This document shows, piece by piece, positions 34,227-47,001 of a stretch of DNA of 64,000 nucleotides; position 1 is the first letter of the stretch, and each line of letters opens with the position of its first letter. Below the pieces are notes generated by a model. That model was not told where the DNA came from, searched no databases, and worked only from the letters and a program-made list of their open reading frames with translations. Location: NCBI GenBank assembly GCA_021464415.1, contig JAKCWG010000967.1, positions 227,842-291,841 of the forward strand. The letters run 5' to 3'. The position numbers and the translations under genes were made by a program. The stretch is from Lonicera japonica (taxonomy: Eukaryota > Streptophyta > Magnoliopsida > Dipsacales > Caprifoliaceae).

Positions 34227-37225
34227 TGTAACACCCTCGCCTTAATCTACAGGACAACACTCGTAGCTAAGGCCTGGAGTGTCCCTAACCCATCTTAGAT
34301 TGACTAAAATAGGAATATTCGTAAATTTACAAAGAAATTTAAATAGTAAATGTCATGTGTTATCCCACAAGATATAAGGTGATATTTCTGTGCAAAAACA
34401 TACTTGCGTACATATAACTGTTATACAAAACTAAATAAGTAAATTCACTGATAATATACGACATTCCGGGCTAGCTGTGGCTTCCTGAGATAAAATATAC
34501 ACAACAAAAATGTATATGTATCAGAGCGTTCTATTTCGATCTCGAACCCGCCATCTTGTTAACATCACACATCCCCTGTGTACCTGTATTAGTTAAAAGA
34601 AAACGGGGTGAGCTTACAGCTCAGTAGGGGGGAATATAGGGGATAACGTGTTTGAAAAGCATAATCATCAATTTCTTAATAATTTAAACTTTAACCATCA
34701 ATCCAAGTAAATATCATGATTTCACAAAACAATGCATGCTCATGCATATGCATGTTACATCCCTTCATGTCAACCATTACGTCGAATCACCAGAACAGAA
34801 TATGGGCCACCTTTCCAAGAGAATAATGATAATGATGACACCGTCTCATCATCTCACTAAGAGAACTGCCGAAGCTGAGTCGAATCATACTCATAATAAT
34901 AATATTAATGCCAGTGGGCCTGACCGCCCCCAAGAGAATGAGTAACAAGATCATAACAAGGGCTCGGCCGCCCCCATCGAGATCATAACATGGGATCACA
35001 TATAACCAAAATATGGCCTCTCCGTCTGAGGTGAATACCAGTAGATAATTAACAATTGGACCACAGTCCGCAATATCACATCAACCGATCACTATCATAC
35101 CAATTGTCTCAATAATTGTCCAGATCTCCGGACTATTCACCGTGGGCTCTAGACAGCCGATGACTAACTGGTGTCTTCCCGTTGTCTAGATTTTTAGACT
35201 ATTCACCGTGAGCTCTCTAGACAGCCGATGATTAGAGGACCCCCCGGAGGTTTAGGGCTTTTCAACACAAGGGTACCAGGCCCAGCCTATTTTCCCCATC
35301 CCGGCAAGCACTAACCACATTATTCCCTATCACCCGACGGAAGGCCAAAAAGATACAGATAACCGTGGGCAACATCCCACCATATATAACATAATCGAGA
35401 ATAAATCCACATACAAATAAAGAACTCCCGAAGATATATAATCACGTGTTCAAGAATCCCACTTGAGCATAAGAAGCCATCCACAACACGGATATAAGAT
35501 ACAATTCTTCCAAGAAGCATATAATACTCCATACGCCATGAGAGTACTCCAAACTTGTCCAGAATATCGCCAAGAATGCCGGGTTGACACAATAATTATG
35601 CATAGCGTGCAATTCATGCTCTAAATGTAAACTAGAAACAACCTATGCCAGATAAACTTCATTCATCATGTATCCATGTTCCTCGGCAAATACATAACCC
35701 ATTTACAAATCCACTTGGATACAACCAAGCATGTATATCCAATTAAGGAACATCACTTACAAGTCCATATTGTACAGATATAAAGTTCAAGTGGCATATC
35801 TTGTCCCAACTAATGCATCATATGGAAAGTAGAAACTACATATGCCATATAAACCTCATCGAACCTCATACTTGTCCCTTGGTGTATACCAAAACCATTT
35901 ACTAGTTCAATCATATCAACTAAACACATATACACCCGAGGGACATCCCATAGAGATCAAATACTACGCGAAAATCAAGTTTACTTGGCATATCTTGCTT
36001 CATAGCATGAAATCATAGCTCAATCATGCATGATTTATGAATATCAACTAACATGGTTTTCATAGTAAGCATACATGTATATATCATCTGAGTATAATCA
36101 ATAACAAAGAAGTATGTGCTTCATATCAAACATATATGTATATAATCATTCATCTTTCGATAAATAAAATCATACTATCAAGTTTTGAAAAGATTTAACC
36201 CCTACCTCAAGTTTGTAGACCAAAAGAAGGAAGAAAGTTGTAAACCGAAGCCCCATTTGGTGAAATCCTTAAGCTCTCGCATCACCACGTCCTTAGAATA
36301 ACAAAACCCCCTATTCAATGATGTATAGGCCCCAACTCGCGTAGCCAAAGCTCATGCTTGAGCTTTTCTAGAAGAAAACCAAGGTAGAAGATAATAAATA
36401 GTGAAGAAGAATGATGTTTGATTGATTTGAAGCTTTGATTCTTCGATCGGGGATGAAAAATGTGTAGAAATCTTTCTCTCCCTCTGTCTCTCTAGAGCCC
36501 TCTAGAACTCTCTAAAGGAGTGTGGAAATGTTTGGCATGAAGTTTGGATGAAAAATGACCAAAAATGGCTTAAAAATGTGCTTAAGTCGGTGGAAACAGT
36601 TAACTGGCAGACCGGTATGCCAAATACCGAATACGGGTCCGCGGAGCACAAATTTCTCAAAAATTTGGTGCCGGACCGGTATTCCAAAAACGCCATACCG
36701 GTCTGCGATTTAATTTTTGGCCCTGGAGCACTGTTTTTGTTTCGGCTATAACTTCTTTCTCGGAACTCCGATTGAGGTGATCTTTATGTCCACAGAAAGG
36801 TATTTCAAAGATCTAAAACTTTATGAGAGGAAGTTTTCCCAAATTATGAATATATTTTTTTCAGAAATTTACCGAAGACAGCGCTATGCCAAAGCGCTAC
36901 CGAATGACCAGAATTTTACAATGGGCCTACTTTGCGCCCTGTTTTGACCCACGACGAGTGTGAATTGGAGTTCGTCAAAAACACGAAAGTTGTAGAATGG
37001 TACAAATACTACACACCAATGCGAATGGAATCTCAGTCGGATAAATAACGAAGAAATTATGATAGCTCAAAGATTGCTAGAATTAACGAATCGCAAAGGA
37101 CTAAAACTTCCTATTTACCAACCGAAATTGATTCGGACCACCCGAATCATCAAATGATCACTCATATGAGTATAAATAAACTAATATAATTCAATTTAAA
37201 ATAATTTAAAGTACGGGGTATTACA
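34227..37225 (-). repeat. Gag-only element, 3' LTR (plus-coordinate left)
   Basis: 2999 bp, from TGTAACACCCTCGCC to GGGGTATTACA, highly similar to 38623-41617 with scattered substitutions. It contains the 'gggtgagcttacagctcagt' word near 34605 and a CT-rich tract near 36470. Confidence 0.88.
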
Positions 37226-37240
37226 ATCTCCCCCACTAAT
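37226..37240 (-). other. Polypurine tract of the gag-only element
   Basis: On the minus strand it reads ATTAGTGGGGGAGAT, directly before the 3' LTR start. Confidence 0.75.
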
Positions 37241-37441
37241 AAATTTTTTTTCGATAGTGTTCCTTCAAAAATCTCAAAACAATATCTAGTATCTAATGCC
37301 TATCAACCGATGTAAAACCAACGGAGTAAATTAATTTGAAACTTCAATCATAAGTAGAATTTCATCCCAAAATCTAAAGAACAGGATTGTACCTTCTATT
37401 ACTTGGGGTTTAGGTCGTTCCACTCAATTCAAGGTATATAC

Positions 37442-38491
37442 TCAACCCGAAGTTCTACCACCACTCTGAGAATACGAACTTCCACCTCCACGAGATCCAC
37501 TCTGATACTGACCACGACCCTGACTGCTAGGGAAAGTTTGGCTTTCACCGCCCATGAGGCTTGAGCCTCGAGTTTGTGTTTGGCTGTAAGAAGGCTGTAA
37601 TGACTGTGATTTTTTATTCAAATGTGGGCAATCCTTTCGCATATGCCCCGGTTGACCGCATTCAAAACAAATCCTTACCTTTGGTCCCCGATTTTCACTA
37701 CTAAATCCCGAAGAATGACTCTTATAACTGCTTCTATCACGCGACTCATAATCACTCTTATGTTTTTTCCCATGATTTGACGATTCTTTTCCCTCAGTTC
37801 CCTTTTTTCTTTCTAAAAAACTACTAACATCAGCCCTCTCTTGTTCTACCTTCATTGCCGTCCTCAGGGCATCAATAATACTATCATAGTTCAAATGATA
37901 CACCTTCTCTTTGATAGAAGGTTTTAATCCCTTTAGAAATAAACGTACTTTCTCCTCCGGGTCATTGTTTAAACTCTTCTCAAAACGAGTTAGACTCTTA
38001 AACTTTACTTCATACTCGGTTACCGACATGTTTCCTTGAATGAGGGAACGAAATTCGTCCCTTTTTATACTACGATGGACTGGTGAGAAATAATGCTCTA
38101 AAAACAACTAGATAAACTGCTCCCACGTGGCAGGAGCGTCATCCCTCCTCGACACATTCCTCCACCAGACACCCGCCTGGTCGATTAACTGATAAGTACC
38201 AAGTCTGAGTTTTAGATCATTCGATAGGTTCATGACATCGAAGGCTCTCTCTATTTGATCAAGCCATGACTCCGCCGCATCAGGACCAGACATCCCATTA
38301 AACGTTGGTGGGACTAGCTTCTTAAACTTCTCTAGGGCTACCATAGCCCTATTCTCTTGGACTCTACCCTGGGGTTGTTCACCATGCCCTAGCACGTTGG
38401 CCAACTCTCGGGCCATTTCACGAATTACATCGACTAACTTCCCAGAGGTGGAATTATCGTGGGTAGCATTTTGATCTAGTGAAGTTATCAT
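37442..38491 (-). pseudogene. Gypsy gag with one nonsense codon
   Basis: From the ATG at 38491 (MITSLDQNATHDN) a single 350-codon frame runs to 37442, interrupted only by TAG at 38108-38110 after WEQFI. The gag domain lies at residues about 50-240 (FNGMSGPDAAESWLDQIERA, GTYQLIDQAGVWWRN, SVTEYEVKFKSL, FLKGLKPSI). A CCHC zinc knuckle (CFECGQPGHMRKDC) is near residue 290, followed by a Ser/Gly/Gln-rich tail. The stop comes where protease would begin in a full element. Because the frame is otherwise intact, gag may have been under selection until recently. It packages RNA for particle formation. Confidence 0.85.
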
Positions 38492-38608
38492 TCTACAAGA
38501 AAATGAGAATATCGTCATAACAATACAGAATATACATTAACAAGAAATATAATTTATCGCAATACTCTACAAATTTCGTCCCACAACCCAAGTAATCGCA
38601 AAACCTAC

Positions 38609-38620
38609 GCTTTGATACCA
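38609..38620 (-). other. Primer-binding site, tRNA-Met type
   Basis: The minus strand reads TGGTATCAAAGC two bases after the 5' LTR end. Confidence 0.8.
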
Positions 38621-38622
38621 AT

Positions 38623-41617
38623 TGTAACACCCTCGCCTTAATCTACAAGAAAACACCCGTAGCTAAGGCCTGGAGTGTCACTAACCCATCTTAGATTGAC
38701 TAAAATGGATACATACGTAAATTTACAAAGAAATTAAAACAGTAAATGTTATGTGTCATCCCACAAGATATAAGGTGATATTTCTGTGGAAAAACATACA
38801 TGCGTACATATAACTGTTATACAAAACCAAGTATGTAAGTTCACTAATAATATGCGACGTTCCGGGCTAGCCACGGCTTCCCGAGATAACATATACACAA
38901 CAAAAATATATTTGTATTAGAGCCTTCTATTTCGATCCCGAATCCGCCGTCTTGTTAACATTACACATCCCCTATGTACCTGTATTAGTTAAAAGAAAAC
39001 AGGGTGAGCTAACAGCTCAGTAGGGAGGAATATAGGGGATAACGTGTCTGAAAACCATAATCATCAATTTCTTAATAATTTATACTTCAACCATCAATCC
39101 AAGTAAATATCATGATTTCACAAAACAATGCATGCTCATGCATATGCATGTTATGTCCTTTTGTCTCAACCATTACGTCGAATCACCAGAACAGAATATG
39201 GGCCACCTTTCCAAGAGTTTAATGATAATGATGACACCATCTCATCATCTCACCAAGAGAACTGCCGAAGTTGAGCCGAATCATAGTCATAATAATAATA
39301 TTAATGCCAGTGGGCCTAACCGTCCACAAGAAAATGAGTATCAAGATCATAACATGGGCTCGGTCGCCCCCATCGAGATCATAACATGGGATCACATATA
39401 ACCAAAATATGGCGTCTCCGTCTCAGGTGAATACCAACAGATAATTAACAATTGGACCATAGTCCGCAATATCACATCAACCGATCACTATCATACTAAT
39501 TGTCTCAACAATTGTCTAGATTTCCAAACTATTCACCGTGGGCTTCAGACAGCGGATGACTAACTAGTGTCTTGCCATTGTCTAGATTTTTGGACTATTA
39601 ACCGTGGGCTTTAGATAGCCGACAACTAGAGGACCCCAGCTGAGGTTTAGGGCTTTTCAACCCAAGGGCACCAGGCCCTACCTATTTTCCTCATCCTGAC
39701 AAACACTAACCACATCATTCCCTATCACCTGACGGAAGGCCAAACAGATATACAGATAATCGTGTGCAACATCCCACCATATATAACATAATCGAGAATA
39801 TATCCACATACAAATAAAGAACTCCCGAAGATAGATAATCACGTGTTCAAGAATGCCACTTGAGCATAAGAAGCCATCCACAACACGGATATAAGATACA
39901 ATTCTTCCAAGAAGCATATAATACTCCTTAGGCCATGAGAGTACTCCAAACTTGTCTAGAATATTGCTGAGAATGCTGGGTTGACACAATAATTATGCAT
40001 AGCGTGCAATTCATGCTTTAAATGTAAACTAGAAACAACCTATGCCACTTAAACTTCATTTATCATGTATCCATGTTCCTCGGCGCATACATAACCCATT
40101 TACAAATCCACTTGGATACAACCAAGCATGTATATCCAATTAAGGAACATCACTTACAAGTCTATATTGCATAGATATCAAGTTCAAGTGGCATATCTTG
40201 TCCCAACTAATGCATCACGTGGAAAGTAGAAAATACATATGCCATATAAACCTCATCGAACCTCATACTTGTCCTTTGCTGCATACCAAAACCATTTACT
40301 AGTTCAATCATATCAACTAAACACATATACACCCAAGGGACATCCCGTAGAGATCAAATACTACATGAGAATCGAGTTTATTTGGCATATCTTGCTTCAT
40401 ATCATGGAATCATAGCTTAATCATGCATGATTTATGAATATCAACTAACATGGTTTTCATAGTAAGCATACATGTATATATCATCTGAGTATAATCAATA
40501 ATAAAGCAGTATGTGCTTCATATCAAACATATATGTATATAATCATTCATATTTTGATAAATAAAATCATATTATCAAGTTTTGAAAAGATTTAGCCCCT
40601 ACCTCAAGTTTGTAGACCAAAAGAAGGAAGAAAGTTGTAAACCGAAGCCCCGTTCGGTCAAATCCTTAAGCTCTCGCGTCACCACGTCCTTAGAATAACA
40701 AAACCCCATAATCAATGTTGTATAGGCCCCAACTCGCGTAGCCAGAGCTCATGCTTGAGCTTTTCCAAAAGAAAACCAAGATAGAAGATGATGAATAGTG
40801 AAGAAGAATGATGTTTGATTGATTTGAAGCTTTGATTCTTCGATCGGGGATGAGAAATGCGTAGAAATATTTCTCTCTCTCTCTCTAGAGCCCTCTAGAA
40901 CTCTCTAGAGGAGTACGGAAATGTTTGGCATGAAGTTTGGATGAAAAATGACCAAAAATGGCTTAAAAACGTGCTTAAGTCAATGGAAATAGTTAACTGA
41001 CGGACCAGTATGCCAAATACCGAATACCGGTCCGCGGAGCACAAATTTACCAAAAATTTGGTGCCGGATGGGTTTTCCGAAAACGCCATACCGGTCCGCG
41101 ATTTAATTTTGGGCCTAGAGCACTGTTTTTATTTCGGCCATAACTTTTCGCTCGGAACTCCGTTTGATGTGATCTTTATGTCCACGAAAAGATATTTCAA
41201 AGGTCTACAACTTTATAAGAGGAAGGTTTTCCAAATTTTGAATATATTTTTTCCATAAATTCACCAAAGACAGCACTCTGCCAAAGTGCTACATAATGAA
41301 CAGAATTTTGCAATGGGCCTACTTTGCGCCCTGTTTTGACCCACGAGGAGTGTGAATTGGACTTTGGCCAAAACATGAAAGTTGTAGAATGGTACAAATA
41401 TTACATACCATCACGAACATAATCTCAGTTAGATAAATAACGAAGAAATTACGATAGCTCAACGATTGCTAGAATTAACGAATCGCAAAGGACTAAAACT
41501 TCCTATTTACCAACCGAAATTGATTCGGACCACCCGAATCATCAAACGATCACTCACATGAGTATAAATAAGCTAATATAATTTAATTTAAAATAATTTA
41601 ATGTATGGGGTATTACA
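38623..41617 (-). repeat. Gag-only element, 5' LTR (plus-coordinate right)
   Basis: 2995 bp, same ends as the 34227-37225 copy. The inverse order of primer site and polypurine tract shows that the element is read on the minus strand. Confidence 0.88.
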
Positions 41618-41622
41618 AGATT

Positions 41623-41811
41623 ACTGTTCAAATAAAGGAGAGATAGATAATAAGAGAATGATGAAGATCTTCGTATTCAAGTGTTATATGAAATACTGGG
41701 AGATGTCAACTCTATTTATATTTTGAGCTAACCTGTTTATTTATTTACAAAATTGATGTGGGACAAATTACACTATATAATATAAGATAATCTCCTCATT
41801 CATACCACAAG
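41623..41811. other. Short non-coding flank
   Basis: AT-rich; nothing recognisable apart from a repeat of 'attgatgtgggacaaatta' near 41752, also present after the MITE at 42111. Confidence 0.5.
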
Positions 41812-41820
41812 ATTGATGTG

Positions 41821-42109
41821 GAGTTATTAAAAATTTACCCCCTTAAATTAAGTTTACCCCTTTTTGCACTTCAATCCATGTAGTTTAATTTGTATAACTC
41901 TCATCCTTAAAGTTTGAATCCGATTACACTTTAGTCCAACCCGTTAGACTTTTGAAATGAAACGGTGGCAAAAGTCTAACTGTTTACTGGGGTTTTAGAC
42001 TAAAGTGAAATCGGATTCAAACTTTAAGGATGAGAGTTATGCAAATTAAACTTTATGGATTGAAGTGCAAAAACGGGTAAACTTCAAGGGGGTAAATTTT
42101 TAATGACTC
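41821..42109. mobile_element. Mutator-like MITE, 289 bp, 9-bp TSD
   Basis: The ends GAGTTATTAAAAATTTACCC and its near-complement GGGTAAATTTTTAATGACTC form long inverted repeats covering most of the element. ATTGATGTG flanks it at 41812-41820 and 42110-42118. There is no ORF. It is a different family from the MITE at 28848, which shares only the GAG start and TSD length. Confidence 0.85.
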
Positions 42110-42118
42110 ATTGATGTG

Positions 42119-43096
42119 GGACAAATTATATTTTTAAATATTACATATGGACATTCACATATTTATTTTACAACAATAGTAATATGTTGAACTATTTTTC
42201 CTCTTCAACACAAATGATCAATGGGGTATAAACATACATATAGACATACACACACATAATATAAATTTCTCTCTGAATTAAAATTGATCACAAAAGTCAA
42301 AAAATAACAAAAAAAAATTCAAGGGAAAATGGGGGTAAAATTCCTTAATTATATGATCATATTCTTAGGAAAGGTCCGAGATGAGATATTTTTAATACAA
42401 TAATGACCCCTTTTAATACCATAACTAATAACAAGGATAACATTATAATTAATTGCATGAGATTTGACATATTTATCCATATGAATATATATTATAACAT
42501 ATATATATAGTAGTCACAAATTATCTCCTACCATGACTTGTTTCGTAATTTGCTAATTACTTTTATATTTATCTTTAATACATTCATTGGTCAATAAAAA
42601 AATTATATACAACATTATGATTTTTTTATAAAAATAAAAAATTGTTTACAAAACTTTAATTGATGTCTACAACTTTCACTACAAACTTGAAATGAAATTT
42701 ATAAGTTTCACTGTTAAAAATATTAAAAGTTCATCACTATATGTTTTTCAAAATTATTGCAGCAAAATTTATAAGTTGAATGGTGAAAATATGAATTATA
42801 ATGGAAATTACAAGATACTTTCGAAAATACGAAAATATAGCAATCCACAAAAGTACTATGCACTCCAAAATCATATTTATTGATATTTTAGGAATTTTTT
42901 TAATCTTTTTGTCATTAAAGATGATTTTGGGGTGTTAGAATACTTTTTGTGTAATATTTTAATATCACTACCCTAAATGCTAATTATTGTAGTCAATTGT
43001 TTCCTCATTTGTATTTCAATATAATCCTATTGAAAATTTAAAAATTCAAAAGTATTCTAAAAAAGATTTGTACGTAGTATTCTAAGTATGTTTTTT

Positions 43097-43127
<31 letters not shown>

Positions 43128-44746
43128 TATTAAATAAGGGTGTAATAAATATAGCCTTATTGGATTTTAAATTTAAAAAATTGAAAATAATGCTAAATGG
43201 ATGTTTTTGTCCATAACAATTTGGATTTGGTAAGAGATGAGCTTTGGTTGAAAATCACTGTATCATTTCCTTATGATTTAAATGCATACTAGAAAATGAT
43301 CCAAAGTTCAATCATAAAAGAAAATTTTATTTTGGTGAATTGAATTAAACTCTCCTACAATTTTGGTAATATGATCAAATTAAAAAGATTCCTTAATAGG
43401 AATCACCAAACGATTATTTTGGCCCTTGTCGAAAACTATAATAAACTTTTGGTATTTGGTATTAAAGGCTAATTTTTTAATTTTTGTTATAAAAGAGAGC
43501 TGAAAAAATAATTACCATTGCTGGTACTAGTTGGATAGTGTTTTGAGTTTATAGAATGCCATAAATTCTGGGCATTTTGTATTACATGCTAGAAAAGGCA
43601 TTTAACATTTCGAACACTTGTTGAAAGTGCCATAAATTCTCAGTATTTGTTATAAAATGACATAAATTCCAGAGATCTAGTATATAATTGTAGTACTTTT
43701 ATCAATTATTTTGTATATAATTTTATTTTCACAACGGGTCTTGTTTTGTAGCTCTTCAAGGATAGACTTTAAATTTATAAATTTTATTAATATTCAATTT
43801 TTTGATTTTAAAATATATTGTTTTAAAAAAATGAGGAGAGAGAAAGATGACGTGGATGTGTAACATGAGTATGTATTATACACATTCATTTCACACGGTA
43901 GTGAGTTGGTAGAGTGGTTTACACAACTATTGGATCACTAAAAGTTTTCCAAATTGTGTAAATTTTAGTAATTGTTACCAAAATACTATATTTATGTTTT
44001 AAATGAGAAGAAACATTGACAGGAATTAGTTTTTACTAATTGTGTGTCAGGAGTTAGTAATTGTTCTGTTATGTTTTTATAAGATTGTGTAAAATTAAGT
44101 TTGAACTACATTTTTTTAGCAAATTACTATGTCGAAGTGTTTAATTGACAATGATATAGTGTTATTTCAATGAGTTGTAAATTAAACCCACTTATTGAGA
44201 AACACACACATGATAATCTTTTTAGATTATACGAAGTTAAGTTTGCAACCCCTGTTTTTTAAGATAACATGCATTGGGGTTTATTGGGCCTTGCTTTAAA
44301 GTTACAAGGGTAACGCATAAACATATATTTGTTAAAAAGTAAAACACACATCATCCTAAACGTAGTTCGCATTAATGGATTTCTATTTTTTCTGGTTTTT
44401 TGCAAAGTTAAGTTTACACAAAACACAATTTTGGTCTAATAATAATTAAAAAAATGGTCCTTATTTTAGAAAATATTATTCCCTAACTTTTTTCTCGAAA
44501 ATAATTTGGCGGGATTCGAACCCTTCACCCACGCGAGATTAGCATGGCTCATTCTTAATCCCTTGCCTATTAACCGCTATGCCAAAATACTCATTTATTA
44601 TATTACCTGTAAACCTTTTATTTTAACTTCTTATTTGCATATACATACTTGTATTATATATAGTAGATTTTTGCCCACACACGATGTGTGTACGGTGTAA
44701 ATATAAGTGATATAAAGGTAAAAAAAATTAAAAAGTAATAAGTATA
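42119..44746. other. Duplicated non-coding segment, copy B
   Basis: Matches copy A in pieces (18150-18300, 19440-19880, 21203-21449, 28340-28847, 29233-29310, 29690-29818, 33799-33890), so it preserves the segment without several of A's insertions. No gene is seen. A (TA)n microsatellite lies at 43103-43127. 43130-43980 has no counterpart that I could trace. Confidence 0.65.
43103..43127. repeat. (TA)n microsatellite
   Basis: About 12 uninterrupted TA units. Confidence 0.9.
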
Positions 44747-44803
44747 TGTAACGCTCGAATCCCATACCCCGAGGTAGCGGGGTGTGGGATTTGGGGCGTT
44801 ACA
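44747..44803 (+). repeat. 57-bp hairpin LTR relic
   Basis: It starts TGTAACGC and ends GCGTTACA, with near-perfect inverted arms (AATCCCATACCCC pairing with GGGGTGTGGGATT) around a 6-7 base loop. It lies immediately before the primer site, so it is what remains of a 5' LTR: its first and last about 25 bp fused, with the centre gone. Confidence 0.7.
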
Positions 44804-44807
44804 AAGT

Positions 44808-44818
44808 TGGTATCAGAG
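44808..44818 (+). other. Primer-binding site, tRNA-Met type
   Basis: TGGTATCAGAG lies four bases after the hairpin relic. Confidence 0.75.
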
Positions 44819-44973
44819 GTAAGGTTTAAGTTTTCGTTAGGACACAATATGGGTTAATATAGGATTGTGTTTCGTCTTCTTTTGTTTTCTATTTCTGCTC
44901 AATTATTATATTTCGATCCTCCGTAATCACATTATTGTTACAAAGTTTTCTTGATTTTTTTCGTGTAGAAAGT

Positions 44974-46290
44974 ATGCCTCCAAAGGGTAACTGAGGGAGA
45001 GGAGGAAAATCTCCCGACAAAGCGAAGCCTACCTTTGCCGCCCAAGGTAGAGGTAGACCCAAACGATTTGTGAATAATACCCTCTCTCAAGTGCCACCAC
45101 CAGTCGTTGCACCCTCAGTAGCAGCTGTATAACCACAAGGTCAGCCCGTTCAAGCCCCCGTGCAACAAAACTCACTCCTACAAGCTTTTGACCCAAATGC
45201 TTTTATGAACCAAATGGATAATATGGTGAGAGCGATGACAAGTCTTACAACTTTGTTTGCTTCAAACCCAAATGTAATTAACCCACAAGGGCCAAAACCA
45301 CAATGCCCACATTGCAATCCTGCCGTGTAACCAAAACCAAGGGCTCCAACACACTAAAAATCAATCGGTAGTCCCTCAAAATGAACCCGTTTTCCAAGAT
45401 GCTATTAGCGGAGCAAACCGGCGAGAGCTTACCCCCACTGAATACATTAAGATTTTCGAGCAAATGCACTCTCCAACTTTTGATGGGAAAACTGGGGTTG
45501 TAGATGCTGATAGTTAGTTGTGCCAAATCACCGAGCGCCTTGTTAATCCTGAAGTGCCCGATAGATACCGAGTGCAAGTTGCCACGAACTGACTTACCAA
45601 CTGAGCCATTTTGTGGTGGAGACACACCAAAGAAACTCTTACTATTTGTACGTGGGAGCAATTTACCACCGCTTTTCTCCAAGAGTATGTATCGGAGGCC
45701 CATAAGAATGAAAAGATCTCTCAATTAGATCAACTAATTCAGGCACTGAAACTGTTAAAGACTACTGGATGAATTTTGAAGAATTAAGCATTTATGAAGA
45801 GACTTTCCATATCCATCCACAAGAGAAAATAAGGAGATTCTAGAATGGGTTATAGCCGATGTATCGTATCAATCTTAGGTCTCAAAAGTTTAATAGTTAC
45901 AAGGAACTTGTTGAAGCTGCTTTAAGAATGGATGCTGAGTACCGTGAGACAGAACCTTTGAGGAGGGACAACAAAAGAAAAGCCAAAAGTTCAACCTTTA
46001 TCCCCAAATCAAGCAAGAAAAATCGCAGGATTTCTCAAACTTTGAATACCCCCTTACGGATTACCGATGGAACCCCGAACCCAAGTTCAATTCTATGCTA
46101 CTCTTGCGGTGAATTAGACCACAGACGGGCTGAATGTCCTAAAAATTCAAAGATGGTTGAACCGTATAGCCATGTATCTAACTAGGGTGGTGGTAATGAT
46201 CAAGGTGGAGGTGGTGGCCAAGTTCGAGGTGGATTCGCTGGTCGTGGTGGTGGTAAAAATTTTCAAGGAAACTTCCGAGGACCCTCTCCA
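44974..46290 (+). pseudogene. Gypsy gag remnant
   Basis: ATG at 44974 (MPPKGN then a stop). Fragments in changing frames include a Pro/Gln-rich start (45050-45300), a gag core degraded by stops (45400-45840) and an open stretch 45859-46185 that ends with a zinc knuckle of the form CYSCGELDHRRAEC (its His is shifted by one from the classic GH spacing). A Gly-rich tail follows. Confidence 0.65.
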
Positions 46291-46446
46291 AGTTTCACTG
46301 TTTTAATTCCAATCCAACACCTTATCAAGCTTATCAAAATTTCAACGCCTCTAATGAACCATCTCAATCTCGCTCTTTTGCCCATGGAACCACCTAATCA
46401 GACCGTGTCTACTCAATTACACAATCTTCTAATCTGACTGAGTTGA

Positions 46447-47001
46447 TTGCCATGGAAGGTAAACCTCATTATCTTTAACACCGAAGCGATGGTATTATTT
46501 GATACGGGTGCATCTCATTCGTTCATTTCAGCATCGTTCATTACTTGTTTGGGCTTGCCTATTTATGAGTTGGACTTTCCTTTATCTATCGATACCCCCA
46601 CTAGTGACATGGTTATATTGAGCCGTAGTTGGTCCATTGTAATTTCTGTTGATCGTGAGCGTTTCATAGAGGATTCCTTTATCATTTTAGATATGGATTT
46701 GTATGATGTTATTTTGGGTATGAATTGGTTGTTGAAATACCGAATGGTCGTCGATTGTTATAATAGAAGGGTTATTGCTACTTTACCTTGGGGTGTTCGT
46801 GTTGCCTTTATGGGTAGAAATGTTGAATTCCACCCTTATTCATTTGCTACGCTATGGAACAACGAGATTATATTAGTTGCTAAGCTAGCCTCGTTAGTGT
46901 CGAAGCACCTAAGTTGTCACCGGGCCATGTACCCATCATATGTGATTTTCTCGATGTTTTTCCCGACGATTTACCGGGGTTACCCCCTCATTGTAAAATA
47001 G
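46447..47001 (+). pseudogene. Gypsy aspartic protease remnant
   Basis: Open stretch containing the protease active-site motif LFDTGASHSFISASF (about 46499-46540) and the downstream ILGMNWLLKYRMVVDC motif typical of plant gypsy proteases. It runs out of frame near 46910, where the RT linker continues in another frame. Confidence 0.75.

Larger units (their letters stand above)
34227..41617 (-). mobile_element. Gag-only gypsy element (TR-GAG type), complete
   Basis: A 7,391-bp minus-strand element. Its 3 kb LTRs enclose only 1.4 kb holding a primer site, a gag frame and a polypurine tract. The TSD is AGATT at 34222-34226 and 41618-41622. Protease, RT, RNase H and integrase are entirely absent, matching the published class of terminal-repeat elements with only GAG (TR-GAG). 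The gag and LTR style suggest the chromovirus (Tekay/Del-like) side of gypsy. Mobilisation would depend on enzymes from an autonomous relative. Confidence 0.87.

Noticed and set aside
34736..34945. Small plus-strand frame repeated at 39132 as a conserved peptide
   Set aside because: Conserved only because both positions are in the two LTRs of one element; also antisense to the element.
45278..45724. Minus-strand 148-codon frame in the gypsy gag region
   Set aside because: The plus strand in this region shows broken gag homology; the minus frame has no motif.
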